The notes: generated by a model from the sequence alone, not told the origin. Shown: positions 26,143 to 34,920, counted from the stretch's first letter. The stretch is DNA of 64,000 nt from Saccharopolyspora rosea (GCF_025643595.1 NZ_CP102826.1:5456001-5520000), one strand, 5' to 3'. A program made the numbers and translations.

Positions 26143-27432
26143 GTGCGTGCCCTGCGAATCGCGGCGTCGGTGGTCGTGCTCCTCGCCGCCGCCTGCTCGT
26201 CCCCGGCTCCGCCCGGCCCGCCTGCCGTGGCCGTGCACCCGGTCGACCCGTCGTTCGTGCACGGCACGGACCGCGGCGACACCGACCGGCTGGCGGCCAC
26301 CGTCGTCACCGACGTGCAGGCGTACTGGTCCGCGCAGTTCCCGGCGGTGTTCGACAAGTCCTGGCACGACCTGGACGGCGGGTTCTTCTCCGTGGACACC
26401 AACGGCAAGGGCGCACCGCCGCCGTGCTCGGCCTCCCCGCAGGACGTGGAGGGCAACGCGTACTACTGCGCCACCGTCGACACCATCGCCTGGGACCGCG
26501 CGGCACTGCTGCCCGTGCTGCGGGAGCACTACGGGGACGCCTCGGTGGCGGTGGTGCTCGCGCACGAGATGGGACACGCGGTGCAGCAGCGTTCCGGTGT
26601 GGACATCGGCGGATCCGAACACCCGGTGCGGATCGAGGCGATGGCGGACTGCTACTCGGGCTCGTTCGTCCGCTGGGTCACCGACGGCCACGCCCCGCAC
26701 CTGCACGTGGACGCCGCCCAGCTCGACGGGGCGCTGCGCGCGCTCATCGGTTTCCGCGACCCGGTCGGCACCGCGTCGACCAGCTCCGACGCGCACGGCA
26801 CCGCCTTCGACCGGGTCTCGGCGTTCCAGGACGGCTTCCAGCGCGGTCCGCGCAGCTGCGCCGCCGTCACCGAGGAGGACCTGACCGCCCGCACCCCGCA
26901 CGAGTCCGCCGAAGCACTTGAGGACATCCTCCGCGCGGACGCCCCGAACGCCTTCTTCGCCGACTACGTCACCCGCCGCGGCGGGCACTGGACGCCGCCC
27001 GCGGTCCGCGCTTCCGACGACCCGGCCGCCTCCTGCACCGCGAACGCGCACCCCGTCGCGTTCTGCGCGCGACCGCGGACGGTCGTCGCCGACCGCCCCG
27101 GGCTCGACGGCGTGCGCCACGACCTGGGCGACCACGCCGCTGCGACGTTGCTCGCCTCGCGCTTCGCGCTGGCCGCGCTCGACGAGCTCGGACGCCCCAC
27201 CACGGCCGCCGACGCGGAGCGGCGGACCGCATGCCTGACCGGCGCCTACACCGGCTGGCTCGGCAGGGACGAAGCCCGGCTGTCGCCCGGCGACCTCGAC
27301 GAGGCGGTGGACGTCGTGCTCGACTCCGACGACGTGTCCCGCGACGCGCGGGGTCGCAGCGACCTGACCGGATTCGACCGCATCACCGCGTTCCGCACCG
27401 GCGCTGTGGGCGGCCCGGACGCCTGCGGCTGA
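26143..27432 (+). CDS. Lipoprotein neutral zinc metallopeptidase, paralogue 1
   Basis: 429 aa. Lipobox LAAAC (C18) after a short hydrophobic signal. The catalytic HEMGH is at 141-145, with MADCYSGSF downstream supplying the third ligand region as in YpfJ-like putative neutral zinc metallopeptidases. The middle repeats the layout of the next gene (YWSAQFP, NAYYC, WDRAALLP). Start GTG 26143 with GGGGA upstream. Divergent from glgP by 85 bases and 74 bases before its paralogue. Confidence 0.82.
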   Translation: MRALRIAASVVVLLAAACSSPAPPGPPAVAVHPVDPSFVHGTDRGDTDRLAATVVTDVQAYWSAQFPAVFDKSWHDLDGGFFSVDTNGKGAPPPCSASPQDVEGNAYYCATVDTIAWDRAALLPVLREHYGDASVAVVLAHEMGHAVQQRSGVDIGGSEHPVRIEAMADCYSGSFVRWVTDGHAPHLHVDAAQLDGALRALIGFRDPVGTASTSSDAHGTAFDRVSAFQDGFQRGPRSCAAVTEEDLTARTPHESAEALEDILRADAPNAFFADYVTRRGGHWTPPAVRASDDPAASCTANAHPVAFCARPRTVVADRPGLDGVRHDLGDHAAATLLASRFALAALDELGRPTTAADAERRTACLTGAYTGWLGRDEARLSPGDLDEAVDVVLDSDDVSRDARGRSDLTGFDRITAFRTGAVGGPDACG

Positions 27433-27506
27433 TCTTCGAAGATCGCCCGAACGCCCCGACGGCCACCCGATAGGCTCATCCGGCGGAGGATCTTCGGTAC
27501 CGCAGG

Positions 27507-28988
27507 ATGGGGCAGCCAGTGGTGGTGGAATCGGCCGGTAGCCGGTCGCGCAGGCGGATCGCCGCGACCGTGATGTCGTTGCTCGCGTGCAGCACCGTCG
27601 TCACCGGGTGTTCCAGGACGGTGAGCGGCACTCCCACGACGTTCGGCAGCTACTCGACGACCGAGGTCGCCGGCCTGCCCGCCACCAACGGTCCGAGCGG
27701 GCGCAAACCCGGATCCGGCCGGTCGGACCTGCCGGTGGACGGCGGCGTCAACGGGGAGATGGACGAGCTCGCCCGCGACGCGGTCGCCGACATCGAGGAC
27801 TACTGGAGCGCGCAGTTCCCGCAGTCCTTCGACGGCAAGCAGTTCGCCCCGGTGAAGCGGCTCATCTCCTACGACTCCGCGGGTCCGGGCACCCAGCTGT
27901 GCGGGGAGAACACCGCGGGTCTGACGAACGCCTTCTACTGCCCGTCCGAGGACGTCGTGGCGTGGGACCGCGGGCAGCTGCTCCCCCGGCTCAACGCGAG
28001 CTTCGGACCGATGTCGGTGGTCACCGTCCTCGCGCACGAGATGGGCCACGCGGTCCAGACCCGGGCCGCAACGGTCACCCGGGACGATCCGGTGATCGTG
28101 CAGGAGCAGCAGGCCGACTGCTTCGCTGGCGCGTACTTCCGGCACGTCGCCGAGGGGTCGTCGAAGTACTTCCAGATCTCCACCGGCCAGGGGCTGAACC
28201 AGGCCATGGGCGTGCTCAACTACATCCGGGACGCGCCCGGCGAAACCGACTTCACCGGTGCCGACGCGCACGGCAGCGCCTTCGACCGGGTCAGCGCGTT
28301 CCAGTTCGGCTTCAGCGACGGGCCGCGGCGCTGCGCGCAGATGACCCGCGACGAGGTCCGCGCGCGCACCACCCAGTTCCGCTTCTGGAAGCAGCAGCAG
28401 GAACAGGACCTGCCGGTCGACCGCAGGAGCCTGGACGCCGTGTCGGACAGCCTGCACGAGGTGTTCCGCGACACGGGCGCGGCGCCGCCGAAGATCGTCG
28501 CCGGGACGCAGGCGTGCGGCGCGCGGAAAGCCACCACGCCCGCCGCGTTCTGCCCGGAGACCAACACGATTTCGTTGGACATCCCCGAGTTGCAGCGGAT
28601 CGCCACCCCGCCGCGCAAGGGTTCCGCGTCCGGCTACGGCGATTTCGCCGCCTACGCCCAGGTCGCCTCGCGGTACGCGCTGTCGGTGCAGCAGTCGGCG
28701 GGCCTGCGGCTGGACGACGCCCAGGCGGGCCTGCGCACCGCGTGCATGGTCGGCGCCTGGAGCGGCCTGCTGGTCGAGGACCCGATCGGACGGCGCAACC
28801 CGGTCGGCAAACTCCGCATCGCGCCCGGGGACGTCGACGAGGGCGTGGCCGCCCTGCTGGGCGACGACAGCCTGATCGCGGCCAACGTCAACGGCGACCA
28901 GGTCCCGGCGGGATTCGCCCGCGTGGAGGCGTTCCGCATCGGCTTCCAGCAGGGCCTCAACCCCTGCACCACCAAGTACGCCGACTGA
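27507..28988 (+). CDS. Lipoprotein neutral zinc metallopeptidase, paralogue 2
   Basis: 493 aa, clearly related to the preceding gene through DYWSAQFPQSFDGKQF, NAFYCPSEDVVAWDRGQLLP, HEMGH (177-181), ADCFAGAYFRHV and DAHGSAFDRVSAFQFGF. Lipobox VVTGC with C35 after the hydrophobic segment. Four cysteines around the catalytic core suggest an oxidised extracytoplasmic protein. A tandem duplication followed by divergence; substrate unknown. The ATG has only a weak GCAGG upstream; a GTG pair four codons later is an alternative. Confidence 0.82.
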   Translation: MGQPVVVESAGSRSRRRIAATVMSLLACSTVVTGCSRTVSGTPTTFGSYSTTEVAGLPATNGPSGRKPGSGRSDLPVDGGVNGEMDELARDAVADIEDYWSAQFPQSFDGKQFAPVKRLISYDSAGPGTQLCGENTAGLTNAFYCPSEDVVAWDRGQLLPRLNASFGPMSVVTVLAHEMGHAVQTRAATVTRDDPVIVQEQQADCFAGAYFRHVAEGSSKYFQISTGQGLNQAMGVLNYIRDAPGETDFTGADAHGSAFDRVSAFQFGFSDGPRRCAQMTRDEVRARTTQFRFWKQQQEQDLPVDRRSLDAVSDSLHEVFRDTGAAPPKIVAGTQACGARKATTPAAFCPETNTISLDIPELQRIATPPRKGSASGYGDFAAYAQVASRYALSVQQSAGLRLDDAQAGLRTACMVGAWSGLLVEDPIGRRNPVGKLRIAPGDVDEGVAALLGDDSLIAANVNGDQVPAGFARVEAFRIGFQQGLNPCTTKYAD

Positions 28989-29028
28989 GCCCGCGCCCGA
29001 CGACAACCAGCGCACCGCGCCGCGCGTC

Positions 29029-29331
29029 GTGGAGGTCGTGGACGAACGCGCACTGCACTGGGAAGGCTGCCTCAACGCCCGCGACCTGGGCGGCCTGGCC
29101 ACCGGCCGCGTCCGATGGGGCGCGGTCGCGCGCTCCGACGACCCCGCACACCTGACCGCGGCGGGACCCCGCGACGACACGCCGCGGATCAGGCAGTTGC
29201 TCGCCGAGCGCGGTGCGACGGAACGCGCGGTCATCCGCCGCACCGTGGGATCGCTCGACGTGGCCGATCACCTGCGCGCGGGCGGCCTCACCGGCGGCGA
29301 GGCCACTGCGCTGCGGCGCAGGTTGACGTGA
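29029..29331 (+). pseudogene. Tyrosine phosphatase remnant lacking the catalytic loop
   Basis: 100 aa. The start (WEGCLNARDLGGLAT, VRWGAVARSDDPAHLTAAG) is the N-terminus of the actinobacterial Y_phosphatase3-type protein tyrosine/serine phosphatases, and the end (IRRTVGSLDVADHLRAGGL) matches their C-terminus, but the roughly 150 residues between, including the HCxxGxxR loop, are missing and the join is in frame. An internal deletion product; it may still be made but cannot be a phosphatase. Confidence 0.7.
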
Positions 29332-29335
29332 AAGG

Positions 29336-30301
29336 TCAGAACAGCGCGCTGGCCAGCGCCCGGCGTGCCTTGAGCACCCGCTCGTCCCCCTCCGGGAACA
29401 GCTCGAACATCTCCAGCAGGTGCTTGCGCGCCTTGTCCCGCTCGTCACCCGAGGTCCGCTTGACGGTGCGCACCAGCCGGTCGAACGCCGCCTCGACCTC
29501 ACCGGTGGCGACCTGCGCGTCGGAGGCCGCGATCTGCGCCTCCACGTCGTCCGGCGCGGCGTCGGCGCGCGCCACGGCGCCGGGGTCGGCCTGTTCGGCG
29601 CGGGCGACGAAGCGGACCTGCGCCAGCGCGGCCTTGGCCTGCTCGTTGTCCGGCTCGGCTGCCAGGATCTGCTGGTAGGCGGCCTCGGCGGCGGCGTAGT
29701 CGCCGCGCTCCAGCGCGTCCTCGGCCGCGGTGAACCGCGGGTCCTCCGGCTCCTCCTCGACCGGGGCGTCGGCGGCGCCCTCCTCCGCGGCGCGGATGCC
29801 GGGCAGCTTGTCGCGCAGCGCGTCGAGCAGCGAGTCGATCCACTGCCGCAGCTGCGGTTCCGGCTGCACACCGGCGAAGGCGTCGACGGGCTGGCCGCCC
29901 GCGATCGCGATGACCATCGGCACCGACTGCACCTGGAACAGCTGCGCGATCCGCGGGTTGGCGTCGACGTCGATCTTGGCGAGCACCCAGGAGCCGCCGC
30001 TCTCCTGCGCCAGCTTCTCCAGCACCGGCGACAGCTGCTTGCACGGCCCGCACCAGGTGGCCCACAGGTCGACCACGACCGGCACCTGCATGGACTTCTC
30101 GACCACTTCGGCCTGGAAGGTGGCCTCGGTGACGTCGACGATCGAGGCGCCCGCTTCTCCGGAGGCGCCGTTGCCGTTCGCGGTCGGCTGGTCGGCCGCC
30201 CGGGCGGCGGCCTCGGCCCTGCTCTTGAGTGCCGACAGGTCGACGGCGCCCGCCATCGCGGCGGACATGGCTGCGTTCTGGCGTGGATCCGGCCTCGTCA
30301 C
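29336..30301 (-). CDS. Thioredoxin-TPR protein (CnoX/YbbN-like co-chaperone)
   Basis: 321 aa: thioredoxin domain at about 52-165 with active site WCGPC (83-87) and cis-Pro region SVPMVIAI, then TPR-like helices ([30 protein letters not shown]) and the C-terminal [24 protein letters not shown]. YbbN/CnoX proteins protect against overoxidation and aggregation; unlike the E. coli protein both active cysteines are kept, so redox activity is possible. GGAGAC precedes GTG 30301. Equivalent to Rv1324 near the thiolase and epimerase genes. Confidence 0.9.
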   Translation of the reverse strand: MTRPDPRQNAAMSAAMAGAVDLSALKSRAEAAARAADQPTANGNGASGEAGASIVDVTEATFQAEVVEKSMQVPVVVDLWATWCGPCKQLSPVLEKLAQESGGSWVLAKIDVDANPRIAQLFQVQSVPMVIAIAGGQPVDAFAGVQPEPQLRQWIDSLLDALRDKLPGIRAAEEGAADAPVEEEPEDPRFTAAEDALERGDYAAAEAAYQQILAAEPDNEQAKAALAQVRFVARAEQADPGAVARADAAPDDVEAQIAASDAQVATGEVEAAFDRLVRTVKRTSGDERDKARKHLLEMFELFPEGDERVLKARRALASALF

Positions 30302-30505
30302 GTCTCCATCCTGACACGCCGCGCCACGCGCGCGGTGGCTGGGCGGCCGATGTCGCGGGACTTTTCCGGGGCCCGCACCACAACCCCCGAACACGACACG
30401 CCGAGCACACCCAAGATCAAAACTGACGAGTGAAGGTTGATCACTCGATCAGGTGGCGTTCGTGCTCAGCCCTCAGGTCCCGCCGCGGTGATCGCCGAAA
30501 GGGAT

Positions 30506-30545
30506 GCAGAACCCGCGAGGGACGGCTGTCCCCTCGTGGGTCTGC
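30506..30545 (+). promoter_or_regulatory. Long hairpin in the 5' leader of the chaplin-like gene
   Basis: Arms 30506-30523 and 30529-30545 pair with one bulge and one G-T pair, about 55 bases before the GTG start. It could be an mRNA-stabilising or regulatory leader; I could not match it to a known riboswitch. Confidence 0.45.
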
Positions 30546-30600
30546 GGGGCCTCCGTCTGTGGGGACCTCCTGCCCGAAGTTCAACGAGAGGTACAAAACA

Positions 30601-30858
30601 GTGCGTATTGCCACCCGTGTTGCCGGTGTTGTCGGCGCCGCCGCCGTCGGCGCGATGACCCTGGGCTCCACCGCCGCGTTCGCGGACAGCGCAGACAACG
30701 ACGGCATCAACGCCATCGACGGCAACAACATCAGCGCCGTGCCGGTCCAGCTGTGCAACGACAACGTCGGCGCGCTCATCGGTGTGATCGTCCCGATCCT
30801 GTCGCCGCAGACCGGTGACTGCGTCAACGCGCCGGTGGTCGACCACCCGAGCGCCTGA
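30601..30858 (+). CDS. Short secreted chaplin-like protein
   Basis: 85 aa. A signal peptide (ATRVAGVVGAAAVGAMTLGSTAAFA, cleavage after about residue 27) leaves a roughly 57-residue mature protein with GNNISAVPVQLCNDNVG and a second cysteine in GDCVNAP, the Cys-x-N ... Cys-V-N layout of chaplins, which coat aerial hyphae as amyloid fibres. No LPXTG anchor, so it is like the short secreted class. GAGAGG precedes GTG. Homology is by pattern only; other small secreted cell-wall peptides are possible. Confidence 0.65.
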   Translation: MRIATRVAGVVGAAAVGAMTLGSTAAFADSADNDGINAIDGNNISAVPVQLCNDNVGALIGVIVPILSPQTGDCVNAPVVDHPSA

Positions 30859-30873
30859 CGCCGCAGGGAGACG

Positions 30874-30905
30874 ACGGGGGTGGTGCCTGGGCACCACCCC
30901 CGTTT
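30874..30905. terminator. Strong terminator after the chaplin-like gene
   Basis: Perfect 13-bp stem (30874-30886 with 30891-30903), 4-base loop, followed by TT. It serves both this gene and the convergent thiamine-binding protein gene. Confidence 0.85.
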
Positions 30906-30911
30906 CCGTGC

Positions 30912-31214
30912 TCAGCCCTCGCGCAGGTGCTCCTCGACGCTGCGCACCTTCTGGTGCAGCTGGTCGGTGTGGCCGGGGCGGATGTCGGCCTTGATCACCA
31001 GGCTGGTGCGCGGCGCCCGCGAGGACACCGCCTCGGTGGCCCGCTTGACCACGTCCATCACCTCGTCCCACTCGCCCTCGATGGTGGTGAACATGGCGGT
31101 CGTCTCGTGCGGCAGACCGGATTCCCGGACCACCTTGACCGCCGCCGCCACCGCCTCGCCGACGCTGTCGCTGTCCCCGGCACCGCTGGGTGCCACGCTG
31201 AACGCCACCAGCAC
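30912..31214 (-). CDS. MTH1187/YkoF family thiamine-binding protein (DUF77)
   Basis: 100 aa. [50 protein letters not shown] and [12 protein letters not shown] fit the small ferredoxin-like fold that binds thiamine or related ligands. GTG 31214 has GAGGAGG eight bases upstream, which decides the start. No thiamine transport genes are adjacent. Confidence 0.85.
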   Translation of the reverse strand: MLVAFSVAPSGAGDSDSVGEAVAAAVKVVRESGLPHETTAMFTTIEGEWDEVMDVVKRATEAVSSRAPRTSLVIKADIRPGHTDQLHQKVRSVEEHLREG

Positions 31215-31323
31215 GTCCGCAACCTCCTCGTGATCGGTCGTCCGGTTCCGATCATGCCGCTCGACCGGCCGCACCGCTCGAACATCGCGCCCACAGGGAT
31301 CAACCGGTCGAGTGCGGCGCTGC

Positions 31324-31329
31324 TAGCGT
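31324..31329 (+). promoter_or_regulatory. Probable -10 box, leaderless marR-type gene
   Basis: TAGCGT ends 8 bases before ATG 31338. Confidence 0.45.
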
Positions 31330-31337
31330 CGAACGCT

Positions 31338-31838
31338 ATGAGCACCCGTAGTCCGCTGCCCTTCGACCCCATCGCCCGAGCGGCCGAGATCTGGGCCGAG
31401 CGGGTCGGCCCGGCGACGACGATGGCCGCCGTCACCAGCGTGATGCGGGTGCAGCAGATCCTGCAGTCCGCCGTCGACAGCGCACTGCGTCCGCACAACC
31501 TGACCTTCGCCCGCTACGAGGCGCTGGTGCTGCTGACCTTCTCGCGGCGCGGCAGCCTCCCGATGCGGGTGATGGGCGACCGGCTCCAGCTGCACCCCAC
31601 CAGCGTCACCAACATCGTCGACCGGCTCGAACAGGACGGGCTGGTCCGGCGCGTCCCGCACCCGACCGACCGGCGCACCACCCTCGTGGAGATCACCGAC
31701 GAGGGGCGCGACCTGATGGAGAAGGCCACCGAGGCGGTCACCGCGATCGACTTCGGACTGGCGGGGATCACCGAACGGCAGACCCAGCAGCTCACCGAAC
31801 TGCTCGGCAAGGTCCGGCACGCCGCGGGCGACTTCTAG
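31338..31838 (+). CDS. MarR family transcriptional regulator
   Basis: 166 aa winged-helix regulator. NLTFARYEALVLLTFSRRGSLPMRVMGDRLQLHPTSVTNIVDRLEQDGLVRR is the DNA-binding part and HPTDRRTTLVEITDEG the wing. The dimer helices lie at both ends. It stands alone, so its target is not evident; the divergent thiamine-binding gene 120 bases away is a candidate. Confidence 0.92.
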   Translation: MSTRSPLPFDPIARAAEIWAERVGPATTMAAVTSVMRVQQILQSAVDSALRPHNLTFARYEALVLLTFSRRGSLPMRVMGDRLQLHPTSVTNIVDRLEQDGLVRRVPHPTDRRTTLVEITDEGRDLMEKATEAVTAIDFGLAGITERQTQQLTELLGKVRHAAGDF

Positions 31839-31939
31839 GCAGGGCAGTCCCGGAAACGCTTCGCGCGGCGGCGCCGGGAGCGGTGAGCTGCGGGCGCGCT
31901 CACCGATGGAAGAAGCTGCCGGCGCTCGTGGAACGGGCT

Positions 31940-32299
31940 CTAGTTCAGCTCGCGCAGCACGTAGCGGACGCGGCCCCAGAACGTCGGTTCCACCGAGTCG
32001 CGCTCGGTGAACAGGTCGCGGCGGTGCGCCCAGCGCTCGAACCACACCGACGCCAGCGGCGGGACCGACGCGACCAGGGCGAGCACCAGGACGCCGAACC
32101 GCCAGCGCAACGGGCTGAAGATCACCAGGCAGGTCACCACGTACGCGGTGAACACCAGGCCGTGGATCCAGCCCATCACGGTGACGCCGAGCGGCTCACC
32201 CAAGCCGTACTTGAACGCCATCGCCACCAGCAGGCCGATCCACGACACCGCCTCGGCGACCGCGACGAGGCGGAACCAACCGGCGTAACTCCGAGGCAC
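31940..32299 (-). CDS. DUF3817 small integral membrane protein
   Basis: 119 aa with three hydrophobic segments (FRLVAVAEAVSWIGLLVAMAF, GWIHGLVFTAYVVTCLVIF, VLVLALVASVPPL), the arrangement of DUF3817/YdzA-like proteins. Function unknown. Begins with GTG 32299 behind GGAAAGTGG. Confidence 0.82.
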   Translation of the reverse strand: MPRSYAGWFRLVAVAEAVSWIGLLVAMAFKYGLGEPLGVTVMGWIHGLVFTAYVVTCLVIFSPLRWRFGVLVLALVASVPPLASVWFERWAHRRDLFTERDSVEPTFWGRVRYVLRELN

Positions 32300-32388
32300 T
32301 TCGCACCCACTTTCCGTCGACGAGCACCTCCACCGGAGTGTGGCGCGTGCGCCCGGTCACACCGGACCCGGTCCGCCGAAACCGGGTT

Positions 32389-32706
32389 CTACCTGCGCGT
32401 TTCCGAGTCCACCCAGGACAGGTACGCGGTGCTGCCGCCGACGATCGGCGTCGCGATGACCTCCGGGACGTCGTAGGGGTGGTGCTGTTCGAGGTGCGCG
32501 ACCAGCTCGTCCAACCGCGCCGCCGAGGTCTTGATCTGCAACTGCCACTCGGGGTCGTCCTGGGCGGCCCCCTCCCACACGTAGAAGCTGCGGATCGGCA
32601 CCACCTGCACGCACGCCCCGAGCCGGGCCTCGACCACGCCTCGCGCCAGCTCGGCGGCCGACTCCTCGGAATCCGCGGTCGTCACGACCTGCACATGATC
32701 AGCCAT
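32389..32706 (-). CDS. cutA: Divalent cation tolerance protein CutA
   Basis: 105 aa, trimeric PII-like fold. VVTTADSEESAAELARGVVEARLGACVQVVP and IRSFYVWEGAAQDDPEWQLQIKT are diagnostic, with HHPYDVPEVIATPI near the C-terminus. CutA is linked to copper tolerance in E. coli but its molecular role is unsettled. A TAGCCT box 6 bases before the ATG suggests a leaderless message. Confidence 0.93.
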   Translation of the reverse strand: MADHVQVVTTADSEESAAELARGVVEARLGACVQVVPIRSFYVWEGAAQDDPEWQLQIKTSAARLDELVAHLEQHHPYDVPEVIATPIVGGSTAYLSWVDSETRR

Positions 32707-32712
32707 GCGCCC

Positions 32713-32718
32713 AGGCTA
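32713..32718 (-). promoter_or_regulatory. Probable -10 box, leaderless cutA
   Basis: TAGCCT on the minus strand, 6 bases before ATG 32706. Confidence 0.5.
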
Positions 32719-32793
32719 GCCAGCCCGGCGCTGGGCCGGTCGAGTCCGGCGCGTTGACACGGGGTGTTCCGGTGGGTTCCAATTCCGCTCGCC

Positions 32794-33810
32794 ATGACAA
32801 CGTTGTCTGATCCGGGGAGTGTTCGACGCGCCACCATGAGTGATGTGGCGCGGTCGGCGGGCGTCAGCATCAAGACGGTCTCGCGGGTGGTCAACGACGA
32901 GAGCGGGGTGCACCCGGCGACGGCGGAACGGGTGCTCGCCGCGATCGACCGGCTCGGGTTCCGCCGCAACCTGTCGGCGCGGAACCTGCGGCGGGGCGTC
33001 GGCACCGGAACGCTCGGGCTCGTCCTGGAGGACTTGGCGAACCCGTTCTACTCGGTGCTGACCCGCGCGGTCGAGGAAGCCGCGCGGATGCAGGGCAAGC
33101 AGGTGCTCACCGGTTCGTCCGACGAGAGCTCGGAGCGCGAGCGGGAACTGGTGCTGGAGTTCTGCGCCCGGCGCGTCGACGGGCTCCTGGTCGTGCCGGC
33201 GGGCAGCCAGCACGGCTACATCGGGCACGAGATGCGGGCCGGGACGCCCGTGGTGTTCGTGGACCGCCCGCCGGGCGGCCTGGACGCGGACACCGTGCTG
33301 ATCGACAACGCCGGTGGTGCCGCGCAGGCCGCGCGGCACCTGGCCGGGTTCGGGCACCGCGAGATCGCCTTCCTCGGGGACGCGCCGGACATCCACACCG
33401 CCGCCGAGCGGGTCCGCGGTTTCCGCGAGGGGTGCGAACGCGCGGGCGTGCGGTTCGACCCCGAGCTGGTCCGGATGGGCCCGCACACCGACGAGTCGGT
33501 GGCGGCGGCGCTGGCCGGTCCGCTCCGGCGCGCCACCGCGCTCGTGGCGGGCAACAACCGCATCACCGTGCACGTGCTGCGGGCGTTGAGCGGCAGGCCG
33601 GACCGGCCCGCCCTGGTGGGGTTCGACGACTTCGAGCTCGCCGACCTGCTCGATCCGCCGATCACCGTGGTCACCCACGACACCTGGGCGCTCGGCCGGT
33701 CAGCGGCCGAGGCGCTGTTCGCCCGGCTCGACGGCGACACCTCGCCGCCGCGCCGCGTCGTGGTCCCGACCCGACTGCTGGCCAGAGGTTCTGGAGAGGT
33801 AAGGATTTGA
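32794..33810 (+). CDS. LacI family transcriptional regulator
   Basis: 338 aa. Helix-turn-helix with hinge at residues about 14-60 (TMSDVARSAGVSIKTVSRVVNDESGVHPATAERV, RNLSARNLRRG), then a periplasmic-binding-type sensor domain (LGLVLEDLANPFYSVLTRAVEEAA, VDGLLVVPAG). Its stop overlaps the manA start, so it probably senses a sugar handled by that enzyme. A LacI-type operator lies on its own start codon. ATG 32836 is an alternative start that would leave the operator upstream of the gene. Confidence 0.92.
   Translation: MTTLSDPGSVRRATMSDVARSAGVSIKTVSRVVNDESGVHPATAERVLAAIDRLGFRRNLSARNLRRGVGTGTLGLVLEDLANPFYSVLTRAVEEAARMQGKQVLTGSSDESSERERELVLEFCARRVDGLLVVPAGSQHGYIGHEMRAGTPVVFVDRPPGGLDADTVLIDNAGGAAQAARHLAGFGHREIAFLGDAPDIHTAAERVRGFREGCERAGVRFDPELVRMGPHTDESVAAALAGPLRRATALVAGNNRITVHVLRALSGRPDRPALVGFDDFELADLLDPPITVVTHDTWALGRSAAEALFARLDGDTSPPRRVVVPTRLLARGSGEVRI
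32796..32807 (+). promoter_or_regulatory. LacI-type operator overlapping the regulator start codon
   Basis: Perfect 12-base palindrome GACAACGTTGTC with central CG, the usual core for LacI-family sugar regulators (AACGTT). It begins on the last base of the proposed ATG, so binding would block transcription or initiation of the lacI-manA unit. Confidence 0.65.
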
Positions 33811-34832
33811 GTTCCGTCCACAGTGGTCCGGTGGAGCTGCCGGCCAACCAGCCGCGCCAGTTCTACCGCGGCGGATCGTCCATCGCGGCGCTGCGCGGCG
33901 CCACCGACGACCGGGAGTTCGGCCCGGAGGACTGGGTGGCGTCGACGACCGCCCGGTTCGGGCAGGCCGAGTCCGGCCTGTCCCGGCTGCCCGACGGGCG
34001 GTGGCTGCGCGACGCGGTCGCCGCCGCACCGCGCGAGTGGCTCGGCCCCGAGCACGTCGCGGAGTTCGGCGACAGCACGGCTCTGCTGGTCAAGCTGCTC
34101 GACGCCGGCCAGCGGCTGCCGGTGCACTGCCACCCGTCCGACGAGTTCGCCCGGCGGCACCTGGGGTCGCGGTTCGGCAAGACCGAGGCGTGGGTCGTGG
34201 TCGGGACGAGCGGTCCGAATCCGGTGGTGTACCTGGGTTTCCGCGACGACGTGGCACCCGAGGTGGTCGACGAGTGGGTGTCCACACAGGACTCCTCGGC
34301 GATGTTGGGGTCGCTCAACGAGATCCCGGTGCAGCCGGGCGACACCGTGCTCGTGCCCGCCGGCACCCCGCACGCGATCGGGGCCGGGGTGTTCATCGTC
34401 GAGTTGCAGCAGCCGACCGACTTCTCGATCACCCTGGAATGGGACGGTTTCCTGGCCGACGCCGAGAGCGCTTTCCTCGGCATGGACCACCGCACGGCGC
34501 TGGAGACCGTCAACCGGACCGGCTTCGGCGATGCGGTGCTGTCGTCGCTGATCCGGCGCACGGGCGGGCAGGACGCGCCGCGCGTTCCGCTGCTGTCCGA
34601 GCAGGCCGCGCCGTTCTTCGGCGCGGAGCGCCTGCACGGGGCCGCCGAGCTCGCCCCGTCGTTCGGGGTGCTGATCGTGCTGGACGGCGACGGGAAGCTG
34701 CGGTCCGACGGCGGTGACGTGCCGGTGCGCCGCGGCAGCACCGTCGTCATCCCGCACGCCGCCGGACCGGCCCGTCTCGACGGGGAGATCACGGCGGTGC
34801 ACTGCACCCCGCCCGCCCCGTGGCGGCACTGA
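33807..34832 (+). CDS. manA: Mannose-6-phosphate isomerase, class I
   Basis: 341 aa, a little short for the family. It interconverts mannose 6-phosphate and fructose 6-phosphate with Zn. Cupin ligand motif PVHCHPSDEFARRHLGSRFGKTEAWVVV carries the His and Glu ligands, and VPAGTPHAIGAGVFIVELQQPTDFS the later His and the substrate loop. TTG 33807 overlaps the LacI stop (TTGA) and has GGAGAGG upstream. Followed by a strong terminator, so this is a two-gene operon. Confidence 0.9.
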   Translation: MSSVHSGPVELPANQPRQFYRGGSSIAALRGATDDREFGPEDWVASTTARFGQAESGLSRLPDGRWLRDAVAAAPREWLGPEHVAEFGDSTALLVKLLDAGQRLPVHCHPSDEFARRHLGSRFGKTEAWVVVGTSGPNPVVYLGFRDDVAPEVVDEWVSTQDSSAMLGSLNEIPVQPGDTVLVPAGTPHAIGAGVFIVELQQPTDFSITLEWDGFLADAESAFLGMDHRTALETVNRTGFGDAVLSSLIRRTGGQDAPRVPLLSEQAAPFFGAERLHGAAELAPSFGVLIVLDGDGKLRSDGGDVPVRRGSTVVIPHAAGPARLDGEITAVHCTPPAPWRH

Positions 34833-34856
34833 CCACACAGGACTCCCGCGGCGGAG

Positions 34857-34892
34857 GGGCGGCGGTGCCCGGACGCGGCACCGCCGCCCTTT
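34857..34892 (+). terminator. Terminator of the lacI-manA operon
   Basis: Perfect 13-bp stem 34857-34869/34877-34889, 7-base loop, then TTT. Confidence 0.85.
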
Positions 34893-34920
34893 CGGGCCTT
34901 CGACGGGGCGTTCGGACGGT

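Noticed and set aside
23556-26921. Plus-strand frame of 1121 codons
   Set aside because: Antisense to glgP; no recognisable domain.
30480-30600. c-di-AMP (ydaO-type) riboswitch upstream of the chaplin-like gene
   Set aside because: The leader is structured and similarly placed, but I could not find the conserved GGGG/ACC elements of that class; kept only as an unclassified hairpin.
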